Shown: piece by piece, positions 38,001 to 50,000 of the stretch | How the letters are laid out: each line of letters opens with the position of its first letter | Numbering within the stretch: position 1 is the first letter of the stretch | Assembly (NCBI GenBank): GCA_019925795.1 | Contig: CM034311.1 | Span: forward strand, 21,574,231 to 21,638,230 | Source of the DNA: Dendrobium chrysotoxum | Taxonomy: Eukaryota; Streptophyta; Magnoliopsida; Asparagales; Orchidaceae | DNA: 64,000 nucleotides | Reading direction: 5' to 3' | Position numbers and translations under genes: made by a program | Notes under the pieces: generated by a model | The model's input: only the letters and a program-made list of their open reading frames with translations | Database searches by the model: none | What the model was told of the DNA's origin: nothing

Positions 38001-41000
38001 TATTTCCAATAAGCAGAAAGAGCAACTAAAACCTTTAAAATATAGAGCAACTAAAACCTTTAAAATATATGTAAATACATTTCTCTTGGAGCATCGCGCC
38101 TATAATATACATTTTCTTCTCTTCTGCTTGTTTTAGTTAGTTGAATTATACCTGAAAATATTTTTCAATAGGAAGATGAGTCATAACATAACTCAGCGAG
38201 TAATTAATGCTTCTAAAATACAGTAACCCAAGGCATTAGAAACAATATGCATGATCATTTCAAAACATAAAAAAATTCTATTTAATCATTTCATTTCAAG
38301 ACTTTCAATGTTATGCATATATCATATCTTCATCTATACATTTATCATTTCTCATAAATAGTACAACCGTCACAGGAGCTACCGTCTAAAATAGTACCAA
38401 TAAAGGTACTCCTTTTCCATTTCATTTTCCTTTGCCATAAACTTTTTCATTTATGTGCACGGGTACATTGCATTCCTAGCCAGTATCATAAGGGGGTATG
38501 CTCCATCGGTCAACATGCACATGCAAATATATCTATCTAGTCATTCATATTACATTCCTTAACTTTATGCAGTAATATAAAACATAATATGCTAATTATG
38601 CTCAATTATTTGATATGCGAGAGATAAATCATTTGCAATGTAATTTGAAGAAACAATAAGATAAATCATTTACAATAATAATTAAATATAATTAGAAGCA
38701 ATACAATTACCATAATATAGGAACATGAATACTCACCTGGAAATTGATGTCTTGAAAATTTACTTTTGCTCCTTATTTCAATGATGGTAGATTTAAAGCC
38801 TATAAAAAGATCACGTCATTAAATTTAATTTATCATTTGCTCTTTAATTTCTCTTACTTGCTATTTATAATTAATTATTATAATTTCAATTTCAAATTAA
38901 CATCTCAAATATTATTGATTAGAATTGCTCTCACTCTCTTAATTACTAGCCAGTAGTTGTCATTATGTGACACCAGTGTTTTTGCTACAGAAGCTTTTTT
39001 TCTATTTGGCAGTTTCTTTTCAGTTCTAGTAGTTTACTTTTCCTGCACTAGTAGTTCTACTTTTCTTGTGCTTATAGTTTCCTGTAGCACTTGTTCTTTT
39101 TTTCTGCTTTAGCATTTATTTTTATATTAATTTAATTTTAATGCTTAATTTCATTTGCTTATTTGCAAGAGTTCGTGCTGTTTTGGAGCTTGCACAGGAG
39201 AGTATAGAGTTTGTGTATATTGAGTTTGAGTGCATTGAGAGTTTTGTTTTATGAGTTGTGAGTTGAGTTTTTGTGTGTTGAGAGTTTTGGAGAGCATTGC
39301 TGAGAGTTATCTGTACAGGGCTTTGGAGAGCAGTGTTTGTGGGTTTCAATGTTGGGTTAAGAGTTGTGTGTTGGTTGAGTTGTTGTTTAGAAAGTTTGAG
39401 AGTTGTTTGTACAGGTCTGATTAATAGAAAAACAGTATTTCTTTTCCTGTATTTTTCTTTCATAACTTGATTAACTAATCAATTAACCAAAAGCAAATTT
39501 TCTAATTAACTTTAAAACTCTCAAATTTTAAAATTCTCGTATTTAAAATTTTTATTTAAAATGCTCTCATATTTTAAAACTCTCGTATTTAAAATTTTCA
39601 TTTAAAATGCTCTCTTATTTTAAAACTCTCAGATTTAAAAATGCTCTAGGATTTAAAATTAACCAATTAATTTTAATTAATTAATTATTTTAACTAGTCA
39701 ATTAATTTTAATTAGCTATTTCATTAACTAGAGGAAGAGAGGTAACATTTTGACAGCCATAAACCTCTTATATTTCAAAGGGGAATAACATTTGAAATGC
39801 CACAGCAATTCAAAATCTTCCATCCAATATTACCTGGAATCTCTTAATGAGAGGTCTCATTTGGAGACATTTGAGGCATTTCAAAATATTCTTTAGATTG
39901 AAATAATGTGCAACAAGTTCTTACTTATGCTGAATGGCATTTGGGAGAATGATAAGGAGCAGGATAAAAGTAAATGGGAATTTTGGTAGTAGGCTTTTAG
40001 TAATAATTCAAATGAATTTAATTGCAATGATGATTGCAAGGTAATTAAAGGACCTAGAGGACAAGTGTTTGCAACTTCTCAATTTTCATGCATTAGACGA
40101 TGTAAAAAACTCTAATGATCATAAAAAAATTCCAATTAATCAATTTTTTTGATTAATTTTAATCAATTAAGTTCTATTAAATATTAATTAATTAATTTAG
40201 TTAATTAATATTTACAATTTAATTTTAACATTTTAATTGGATTAATATTCAAATTATTTTGCCCACAAGATTTCTGAGGGGATTTGGGCAATCTCCCAGC
40301 GTCCCCTCCCCTAGGGGGAGGTTGAGATAGCATTTGTCATTATTTCTTCCTTCCCGGATCAGAGATAAACGGCGCAGATCAAAGACTCAACTGCACGAGG
40401 TCTTCAAAAATTAAAATCATCCCACCTAGATTAAAAATCAACCGCGTAGGGTCTTCGATTTAAAAAATGTGTTGCTATGCCAAAAAACAAAAAATTATAT
40501 AGCAAATTTTTTATTTAATTATTCAACTTCAATTGCAATCAATTGGAATGGGCGTATATGCATATTGCTGTTTGATTTTTTTTATCTTCCTGTTTTGAAA
40601 TAAATGTTGTCTACTCAGTTGGAGTTTAAAAATTGTGCAGGAGCAGTTGAAGGAGATCAAATAGCAATCGTGGAAGTGTGGATACAGAACACGACTAAGT
40701 AAATGTGCTCTGGAGAAATTTTAAATGACTAGAGCAGCCCCTATTGTGCCTGTGTGCGGATTTTTACCGGAGCACGTGGACGGACGGGGCAAAGCGGCAC
40801 GAGAGGCGAAGGTTGGGGTGTCGGACGTGAGCCGAGGCTAGGTCGTCGGGTGGAAGGAGCAGGTAGAAGGGGATGCCAGAGGCAAGAGGCTGGCATTCGT
40901 GTGTAGGAGATGCAAACCGTCGGAGGAGTCACGGCGTGCAATCAGGTGTTGTGAACGGCGGACTAGGTTGGACCGCTCGATTTCATTGGCGACTTGCGGG

Positions 41001-44000
41001 AGGCGAAACCAGTCGTGATGACTGGTTTGGATGTCGTGCGGGATTTGGAAGGAGCGTTGGTGTGAGGCGGGTGGATTCCGACGAGACAGTGGGGAAGAAG
41101 GCGGACGCTTGAAGCAAGGAAGTTGCCTGGAACGGCGGGCTTTGGCGTGTGGATTGGGTTCGACGGTACAGGACTGGGGGCGTCGGAAGTGGGCCATGCG
41201 AATGAAGGCGGACAGGAGGCAGGAGCCACGGGATTGGTTCGCGTGAGGGTGTCGAAGGAGACGTGCAAATGTGAGGAACAAGTCCGAGGATTTTTTTTTC
41301 CCCCAAGAACGTAAGATCTTCCTCCTTTTCATTTTCCTGCATATTTTTATGTTAACCAAACAGTTGTATCTTTTCTGAAACGTTGCTTCTATTCACTAAG
41401 ATTTCGTTTGGTTATTTGGTACTTTTGTAAAAGGTAGTTTTAAGAAATATCGGTTCAGAAAAAGGAGTTTTCTAAAGGAGAAGCATATATGAAAAGCTTT
41501 TTCAAAACAGTAGAAAAATGAAAAAAATAAAATTATTGGGAACGAGATTTAACAAACCAAACACTAAAGAAAAATAAATTTTACTGCTTTAAAAAGGAAT
41601 AAGCACCAAAAACGCCCAATCAAACTAGGCCTTAATTTCTACAGCATTTTACTCATTTCAAATCTTTCTCCCTTTTATTCTATTTTATATTATTACTTTC
41701 AATAGCCAACAAAACTCTAGTTTAGGATAAAAAAAGTTCGTGCGCAATATTTGTATTCCAAAATTTGAATCATCTTCGGTTGGGTCGGGCCGATCGGGCT
41801 GAAAAGACATAAAGCAAAAGTTTTATATTAAAAAAATCGATGCCAAAAATCAGTCAACAAAATCATAATTAAATTCTCGCTTTTAGATGAAAAATTTTTA
41901 TTATTATTATTTCTATATTTGATAAAATATCTCATTTCTCATACAATTTATTCTAATTCATTATTCTCAACCAAATTTATATAAATTTAATTTATTCATT
42001 ACCTAATTTATAATCTCATATTATCTTATATACTAATTTCTAATATTACTTAACTATTTTCTTATCATTATCTTTTATCACAACTCTAATATTATATTCT
42101 AGTTTAAAATATTAAATTTGTTAATAATATTAATAAAAAGAAAAATAAAATCTTACCTTCTCCCAATTTACCAAATCTGCTCTCCGCTCTTCGTTCACCC
42201 AATAGTTTCCCTTGCTTTAGTTCTCTCTCTCTCTCTCTAATATAGAGACAAGCCTTCCAATTTTCTTCAACTCTTCTGCCGTCTTCAGTCGACGAAGTTG
42301 GCCGCAACCAGAAAACCAAATGACATCGATGTTCCTTCTTGTTCCTCTTAGTCACGGCTTGCATTCATTCATTCGCTCATTTGATTCCACAGAAGTGAGC
42401 GAATCGAAGTTTTCTCATACGAGGAGTCGTAACTTTTCGCTCCCAAACGCATTTCCTTGCTCAATTGCATGTTCCGGTCCCGCCAGCTACTCCTGCGCCA
42501 GCTTGCGGCCCACTCGCTCGATCGTTGTTGCTCGCCCGCTCGATATCTGCTTGCCCGCTATTTAATTAGGTCCGGTTTAGCTGAACCGGCAAAACAAGCT
42601 CTTACATTGAAGGAGATGAAGCTAAGGAAAAATATTATCAAGATGAAGCTCCCCAACTAATCAAATGACAAAGAGGCATAAACTTTAGTAACAAAAATAG
42701 CAAAATTTTAAATCAGCAAGTTCAAAATTGATGCTATCTTTATTATTTAGAACAATAAAAAGTAATTCAGCATACTCCTTTTACGTTCTAGTTTCCAAAA
42801 AATGGTTGATGACAAACAAACTTGGAAGAAATAATTAGGCATGACTGTGGACAGTGTCGGGTTTAACATGGCTGGCTATATCAAATAAGGGTAAATGTCA
42901 ATAACCCTGGGAGGAACAACAGACAAGGGAGGACTTGAAATGCATCTTGCATCATTACCCTAGAATACTTGGCTTAGAGGATCAACAAGTCAGCCCGATC
43001 AAACTCTGATCAACGCCAAGTCAGCTCAATCAAGTGCCAATCAGCTTGGTAATGGCCTAAGTTTGCAAAAAAAAAGGGACAAAATGACCAAATAAAAAAT
43101 TGATAAAGTTTGCGGATCATCACTAAAGCCTTTACAACTTGAAGCTAAGAAGCGGATCATTCTACAATGCATAGTGACAAAAATTTTGGAATTTTCCAAG
43201 CAAGCAGTACACTGTAAATCCCTTTACAATATGCAATAAAACCTTAGTGCATCATTGTAAACCCGCCATCCCTATTTTGTTCACCAAACCAAAAACCCAT
43301 TTGGAACCCATTTTGGGGTCCAAGTGGTGCAAATCAACCCGCATGGGATTAATCCCACATTTCGTGGGGGAGAAGCCTCTCCCTTCACTCCTCTCTATAA
43401 ATGGTAAAGGTAAACCACCTCTCAAACAACATCAAACATTCCTTCCTAGACAAAGCCAGCCAAAATGTTGTTACTTGACCGATTTGGAGAGAAGTCCAAT
43501 GAATAAGAAGAAAGTGGATTTGGTTCTCCAAATCTCAAATCTCTTCCTCTATTCTCTATCTCTCTCCTCATCTCTGCATATACCTACCATGCACTTTATT
43601 TTACGTACACCCCCTTCTATGGTAAATCTATGCACCTCGAGCCTAAGATCTATCATAGTCACAGACGCATAACATAATTTTCAAAGTGGTTTGTTTTTTA
43701 TTCTTCAAAGGGCAATCCCTGATTTTTTTTATCAAGATCTAAGCAATTAAAACACTTGCCCATAGTCCTTAAATGGCCATAATTTTTTCCCAAGAAACTT
43801 CAATTACTCTAATATTTGCATTCTTTCACTTTTCAGTACTTTTCCCTTAAAAAGCATTAATTTCTATGTAGAAAATTACAACTCAATCCACTAACTCCCT
43901 AAAAGTAGTGCATTTGTGGCAAATAGATATTTATTGATAGCCTCAAGTCAAATAGAAAATTTTAAATCTTCCAATCTTCATGATGATCAATAGAAGAAAT

Positions 44001-47000
44001 CAATCTGATGACTCAAACAAATTAAGTCTCTTACTTCCAAATGATTTTTGATATTTTATCCAATTATTTTTAATTATTCATCAGTTACACATGATTTATC
44101 ATCAAAAAACACTGCTGCAAGAATAGACTCTCAAACTCTACTTGAAAAATCATTGCATCGAGTCCTAAACTATTAGGACGATGCTTTCCCACAAAATAGA
44201 CGACAACCTTGTAGAAGTTGTCATGAGGTCATATCCACCTTTTGGTCTACAAGACACTTTAACCTTAAATCTTCTTCTCAATGACATGAAGTCAAGCACC
44301 AAATTTCGATGGACCTTTTATTTCATTAAATGTAAGAGGATAATTCTTCAAAAGCTGCTTCATAAATCGATCCATCTCTCCTCTGCCAACATGTACAACT
44401 TACGGAACTATAAATCTTGTATTAGAATGAGTTGTTACGTTCTCCTATGTCATTTTAGCTATTTGGACCGTAAGAATTGATTGATTTGCCAGAGTTCCTG
44501 TAGTGGTAGAAGCATTAGTGGAAGTTCGTTGTATCGTTTAGGTTACTTGTCAAATTGATAGAATGGTATGAGCAATTTAAGCGACTAGATAAGCTTATAA
44601 GGCGTGTGACACTTCTATATCACAATCTAAATAAGGGTAGCAACGTCAGGAATTGACGCTCTAACATTCCCAATGGTTTGAGCTGCAACAATATGACAAC
44701 TGCAAGAATCAGGGCCTCTAAAAAAAAGTTCAGCTCCCCCAATAGTTCTCTGACTACATTGCTAGTGCCAATGATGTCAGCAACTCTTCTCTTAGTTGTC
44801 ATCCCGCACAACTAAATAAAATCAAGAAAAATCAAAATAGAAGAAAGTAACTAGTCCTACAAAACATAAAGTCATAAAAATAATAATTATTATAAAGAAT
44901 CAAAAGGAAAATATCCCAAATCCTAAACTAGGAAAAGTCTTGGCATATTTAATACAAGACAAATCATATTGACACCACTCTATTACATCTCGGATATACG
45001 AAAGACGGTTTCCTAATAATACTTGATCTTGAATCACAAGACAAATGTTAAGAACCAAACTAAAGTAGCTTTATATTCATGTAGGAAATATTCATATATG
45101 AACACATGCAAGAAAAAAAGTATAGTCATAAAATAACAAATAAAATTGAGAAAATGATAAAATGGTCTATTGACTCTTTATAAAGGATCAAAATGATCCC
45201 CAACTATATTAAAGGATCATTTTGGTCCCCCCAAGTCTTTAAAGACGAATCAAAATCATCTCATGACCATTTTGATCCCCAAATCCTTAAAGAGGAACCA
45301 AAATAGTCTCACCATGAGTCAAGGGACCCTTTGATAATTTTCTCAAATGAAATTTGATTGCACCAATTTTATATTTGTTGGCTCAAGAAAAATGGCTCGA
45401 ATGCATGCATCCCGCTTTGCAGCTGTAGGTTCCATCTCCCTTAAGTCAGATTAGAATTAACCAGATTTCCCCTGAGGGTTATGTCAGGGTTTAATTAGAT
45501 CTGGGCTTCTTACTTCCCATGAGCGCAAGCACTCATAGTTAATTACCTCTCTTAACACGTAAGAGAGAACTCTCGATTAAGGATGAATAAATTTTAGTTA
45601 ATTTTAGTCTCAATTATGAGAAAAATGGAGGAAAAACCTGATCAAGATCCCATGGTTCCGTCGTCTCGGGTATACCGTAGTTTCAATCTACCAACACTAA
45701 CAATCATTGACCGTAGTGTCCAGGAAATCTGATTAGCAGCCATGGGTTGCCTCCTCTCAGGAATCCCGAGTAGATTGAGGTGGTTAGATTTGAGTTTAGT
45801 TTTATTTGGGTTTTGGGGTTTACATCGATTAGAATACCCAGAAGTTAAATTGATTTGGGAATTTATAACTTCGTTTAGAAGTTATCAAAATTTAAATTTG
45901 GGTCGGGACTTACAACTTTCATAGAAAGTGGCCCGTATGTTTAATTTGGAGTGGGGCTTACGGCTTTATTTATGAGTTGCCCAAAAATGGGCCTTACAAC
46001 CTAACTCTATAGCAAGGCTGCCCGAGGGTTTTAATTATTTGGGTAGGTCTAACAATTTCCCTTAGGAAATTGCCTGAAAGGCAGGTCTTACAACTTAATC
46101 ATTTTGGACTAAGATGCCCATAGATTTAAATTTGGTTTGGGTTAGGTTTTAGGAAAGTTTAGGTCTTACGACTTCACTTAGAAGTTGCCTGTTGACGGGT
46201 CTTACAACCTAATCCTATAGACTAGGATGCCGAATGATTTTTATATATATAGAAAATCTTACGATAGAAATTTCACATGCTTTCAACATGGGATTAGTAT
46301 CATAATTACTGTATTTCAAAGCATTATTTAAAGATGACATTATCTCTTAACGCTTTGATTTTTCATCAAGAGATGTCTGTGTGATTAGATTTGGGTAGGG
46401 ACTTATGGCCTCTATTAAGGGTAGTCCGAAGATCTTAGTTGGGTAGGTCTTATAGCTTCTTGAGAAGTTGCCTAATGATAGGCCTTACAACCTAACCTTG
46501 TAAGCTAAGTGGCCCGAGTCGTGGGTCTTACAACCAAGCCCTATAGACTAGGATGCCCGTGTGAGGAATCTAGGGTTGTGTTATTACCTAAACATTTTTC
46601 TTGGAGATCAGACTTACGGCTCTATTAGAAGTTGCCGATGTTTTAATTGGGGGTTAGGGGTTAGGTCAATTTTACCTAAAATTTTCCCTTAAGGTCGGGC
46701 TTATGGCTTTCCTTTGAAAGTTGCCGAGTAGTGAGTCTTACAACCAAGTTCTTATAAACAAAGGTTGCCTAGGGGTTTTAATTGTTTGAAAAGACAGTAG
46801 TTGCTTGTACAATGTTTGGGGATTTGTTCTGTACTTGTTTGAGTTGGTTTGACTTTGTGATTTTGACACTTTGAGGCTTTGACGCTTGCATCAATGTTTT
46901 AGTTGTTTTGTGCTCGTAATCTTTTTTTTTTACTACAGTAGCTTGTTCTCTACTTTAGCACTATCATTTGTTTGTTTCTACTCGCTTTCAACACTCTGTT

Positions 47001-50000
47001 TTGCTTGCAGTAGTTTATTTCAGCATTTGATTTTATTTATGATTGTACTGGCTTTTGTTTGTTTGTTTGCAGGTACATGTGACCTGCAGCAGTTCAAGAG
47101 TTCGTACAAGAGAGATCTTGGAGTGCTTGTAGAGTGTCTTTGTTTAGAAGAGTTTCAATTTGTTGTGGGGAGTTTTGCATAAGATTTGAAGAGCAAAGTA
47201 CATGTGAGTTGGAGAGTTTGAGAGCTGTTCTATTTAGAGAGTTTTGAGAGCTTTTTTGTTTTGGAGAGGTTGTGAGAGCTGTTCTGTATATGTCAATTAG
47301 TGGAAAAAGCCAACATTTATTTTCCTGCACTTTCTTTTATGATTTAATTAAATAATCAATTAACTAAGAAAACCAAAATTTCTAGTTAATTATAATTTTT
47401 ATTTAAAATTTTATTTAAAATGCTCTTAAATTTTGTCCTTGTTAAATGCTCCCGATTTTTTAAAACAACTCAAATTTAAGATTTTTTATTTAAAATGATC
47501 TTGATTTTTAAATTAGTCAATTAACTTCAATTAGCTATTTCATTAGTTAGAGGAAGAGAGATAATGCTTTCATAGTTATTAACCTCTAATATTTCAAAAG
47601 GAGTAGCATTTTGAAATGAGAAGATGAGAGGCAATGTTTTGACAATTAGAGCTCTCTAATATTTCAGAAAGGATAATAAAATTTGAAATGCTAAATAATT
47701 CAAAGTCTGCCATTCAATGTTATTTTAAAGAGATGACTCATTTGGTGATTTTCGAGACTCTTCAATATAATCTTTTGGAGTGAAATGATATCCAAAAATT
47801 ACTTATGTTGGATAACATTTGGGAGAATGATGAGGAGCAGGATTTGCCCTAAATCCATTAGGAATCTTTCCTTTAAGATGGTAGTTATTTCCAGACTAAT
47901 CCATTATTTTGATTAATTCAATCAATTAATTTTTTATTAAACATTAATTAAATAGATTAGTTAATTAACATTTAGAAAATTTAATTTTAACATTTTTATT
48001 GAATTCGAATTGAATTGTCCCTCTAAAATTTTGAGAACATTTTGGTAGCCTCCCGGCATCCCCTCCCCGGCGCCGGGAGGTAAGGGAGGGCACTTGCCCT
48101 AATTTCTTCCTACCCGGACCTAAGGTCAATGGCGTAGGGTCTTCGAATTAAAACCATCCCACCAGGATCTAAGATTGACTGCGTGAGGTCTTCAAATTTT
48201 ATTTCATCCCGTCCAGATCTAAGATCAATGGCGCGGGGGCTTCAAATTTAAAACCATCCGCCGGGATCTAAGATCACGGCGCAGGTCTTCGACTGCCTGT
48301 TTGAAAGATCACTTCTTTTTTTACTCATTTTTATTTCATTTTTTTATTACATATGTATATAATATAATATGATATATATAATATACATAATATATATATT
48401 ATATTATATTATTAAAAAAAAAGAGAGAGGAGCCAGATTTGTCGGCTAGGGCATGGTTGGGTTCGGTTGGGTTTGGCAGTGGGTTCGACAGAGGATCGAA
48501 GTCGAACAGTAACAAAGGAGCCAAAGAAACCACTCGTGCAATCTCTACCTCCTGTGAAGCAATGAATCCGAACAGCAATGGAGGGGCCGAGAGGCAGCCC
48601 TTGCAATCTCTATTTCTCTTTTGAAGCAGAAGTCGGACAGCAACAAGGAGCGGAAGAAGCGGCAGGTGCGATCTCTGCTTCCCTGCGAGTCGAAGTCGGA
48701 CAGCAACGAAGAAGCCGAAGAAGCGACTTGCGCAATCTCTGCACCTCTTGCGAAGGAACGAAGTCAGACGGCACCAAGGAGCCGAAGAAGCGATGCGTGC
48801 AATCTCTTCGCTTCCTGCGAAGCAAAGCCGAACAGCAACGACCAAAAGAGAAGATGGAAGGCGAACCCTAGATGCTAGCAACGAAGTCGAGGTATGGGTT
48901 TATATGGTTCCAATGAACCAACATTAGATTTAGAAAAATTAGCTAATCAATCGTATCCTGCAGCATTGGAAATAATACTCTATTTTGGTTTTCTTATTGC
49001 TTATGCTGTCAAATCGCCGATGATACCCCTACATACATGGTAGCAGCGACGAGGGAACCGAAGGAGCGGATGAGCGAGCGTAAGTCTTCTTTTCTTCTCC
49101 GAATTTCTTCCTTTTATCGCTTTGGATCGTCGGTAGGCGGTTATCGTGTCGAAGAGGTACATCGTTTGGCGAAGTGGGACCGGCGGAGGCAGCGAAGAGA
49201 TGCTTCGGTTCAATTTTTCTTGTTCTGCTTCTCTCTTTTTTTTTTAGTTAACAATATTTGATATAGTTAGCATACAAAATTCAACAGAAAAAATTGATCA
49301 TCGGAAACATTAAAGTATAAAGAATACAAAACAAATCATCTTGCAACCACTCTATCACACCTCAGGGATACGAAAAGCGGTAAACACTAATACTACTAGA
49401 TCTCGAATCACAAGACATGTTAAGAGACAAAGTAAGCAAAGCAACTTTATATTCACATGGGAAAAATTCATATATGTACACATGTAAGAAAAAAAGTATA
49501 ATCATAAATATAACAAAATGAAATTTTATTGCACCAATTTTATGTTTGATAGAGTTAGCATGCAAAATTTAATAGAAAAAAATATCATAGGAAACATCAA
49601 AGTATAGAGAATAATAAATACCACTGAATGCTGAGGAAGCTTTTGGAGACGTAAAGTCACTTCTGTTATAACTCCCAGAGTTCCTTCACTTCCAATCATC
49701 AGCCGAGTCAAATCATACCTAAAGAGTAAATGTTTGAATGAATTAGCTGCATCATCTGCTACTCAAAAGCTGTTATGTTCTTATTAGAAGAAGCACGTTA
49801 CACAAGAGAAACAAAAGTTCAGACAAACATTCTCATAAAGCTTTAAGGCCAATTAAAAATGTCAAAAAAATTGAGACAATAAGGGATTCGATGCAGTCTT
49901 TCAAAGAAAGATTTAATCAGGATTTGAATAGCAATTACTCTAGGATATTATAAATAAATGCATCGAGCAGAGTACACCCATATTAATGCGTGCAATGACA

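Larger units (their letters stand above)
44951..45375. repeat. Tandem duplication, left copy (split by a solo LTR; rest at 49259-49328)
   Basis: Sequence from AATACAAGACAAATCAT to TTGCACCAATTTTATATT matches 49324-49545. The left copy has been invaded by a MITE (45146-45345) and by the solo LTR; its last part resumes after the LTR at 49259. Confidence 0.8.
45376..49253 (-). mobile_element. Solo LTR of an Ogre-related family, 3.9 kb
   Basis: It starts TGTTGGCTCAAG and ends AGTTAACA, flanked by the 5-bp duplication ATATT. Near its left end it shares GCGCAAGCACTCATAGTTAA, AGAGAGAACTCTCGATTAAGG and GATCAAGATCCCATGGTTCC-like blocks with the Ogre LTR at 14930-15200, so it is a sister family. It has no internal domain, as after LTR-LTR recombination. 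The paralogous empty site at 49540-49560 confirms the insertion. Confidence 0.88.

Noticed and set aside
40741..41359. Cluster of 60-170-codon frames on both strands
   Set aside because: GC-rich tail of a truncated LTR; mutually overlapping, no motif.
48399..48881. 160-codon frame and several overlapping frames on both strands
   Set aside because: A tandem array with unit length near a multiple of three produces open frames in many phases at once.
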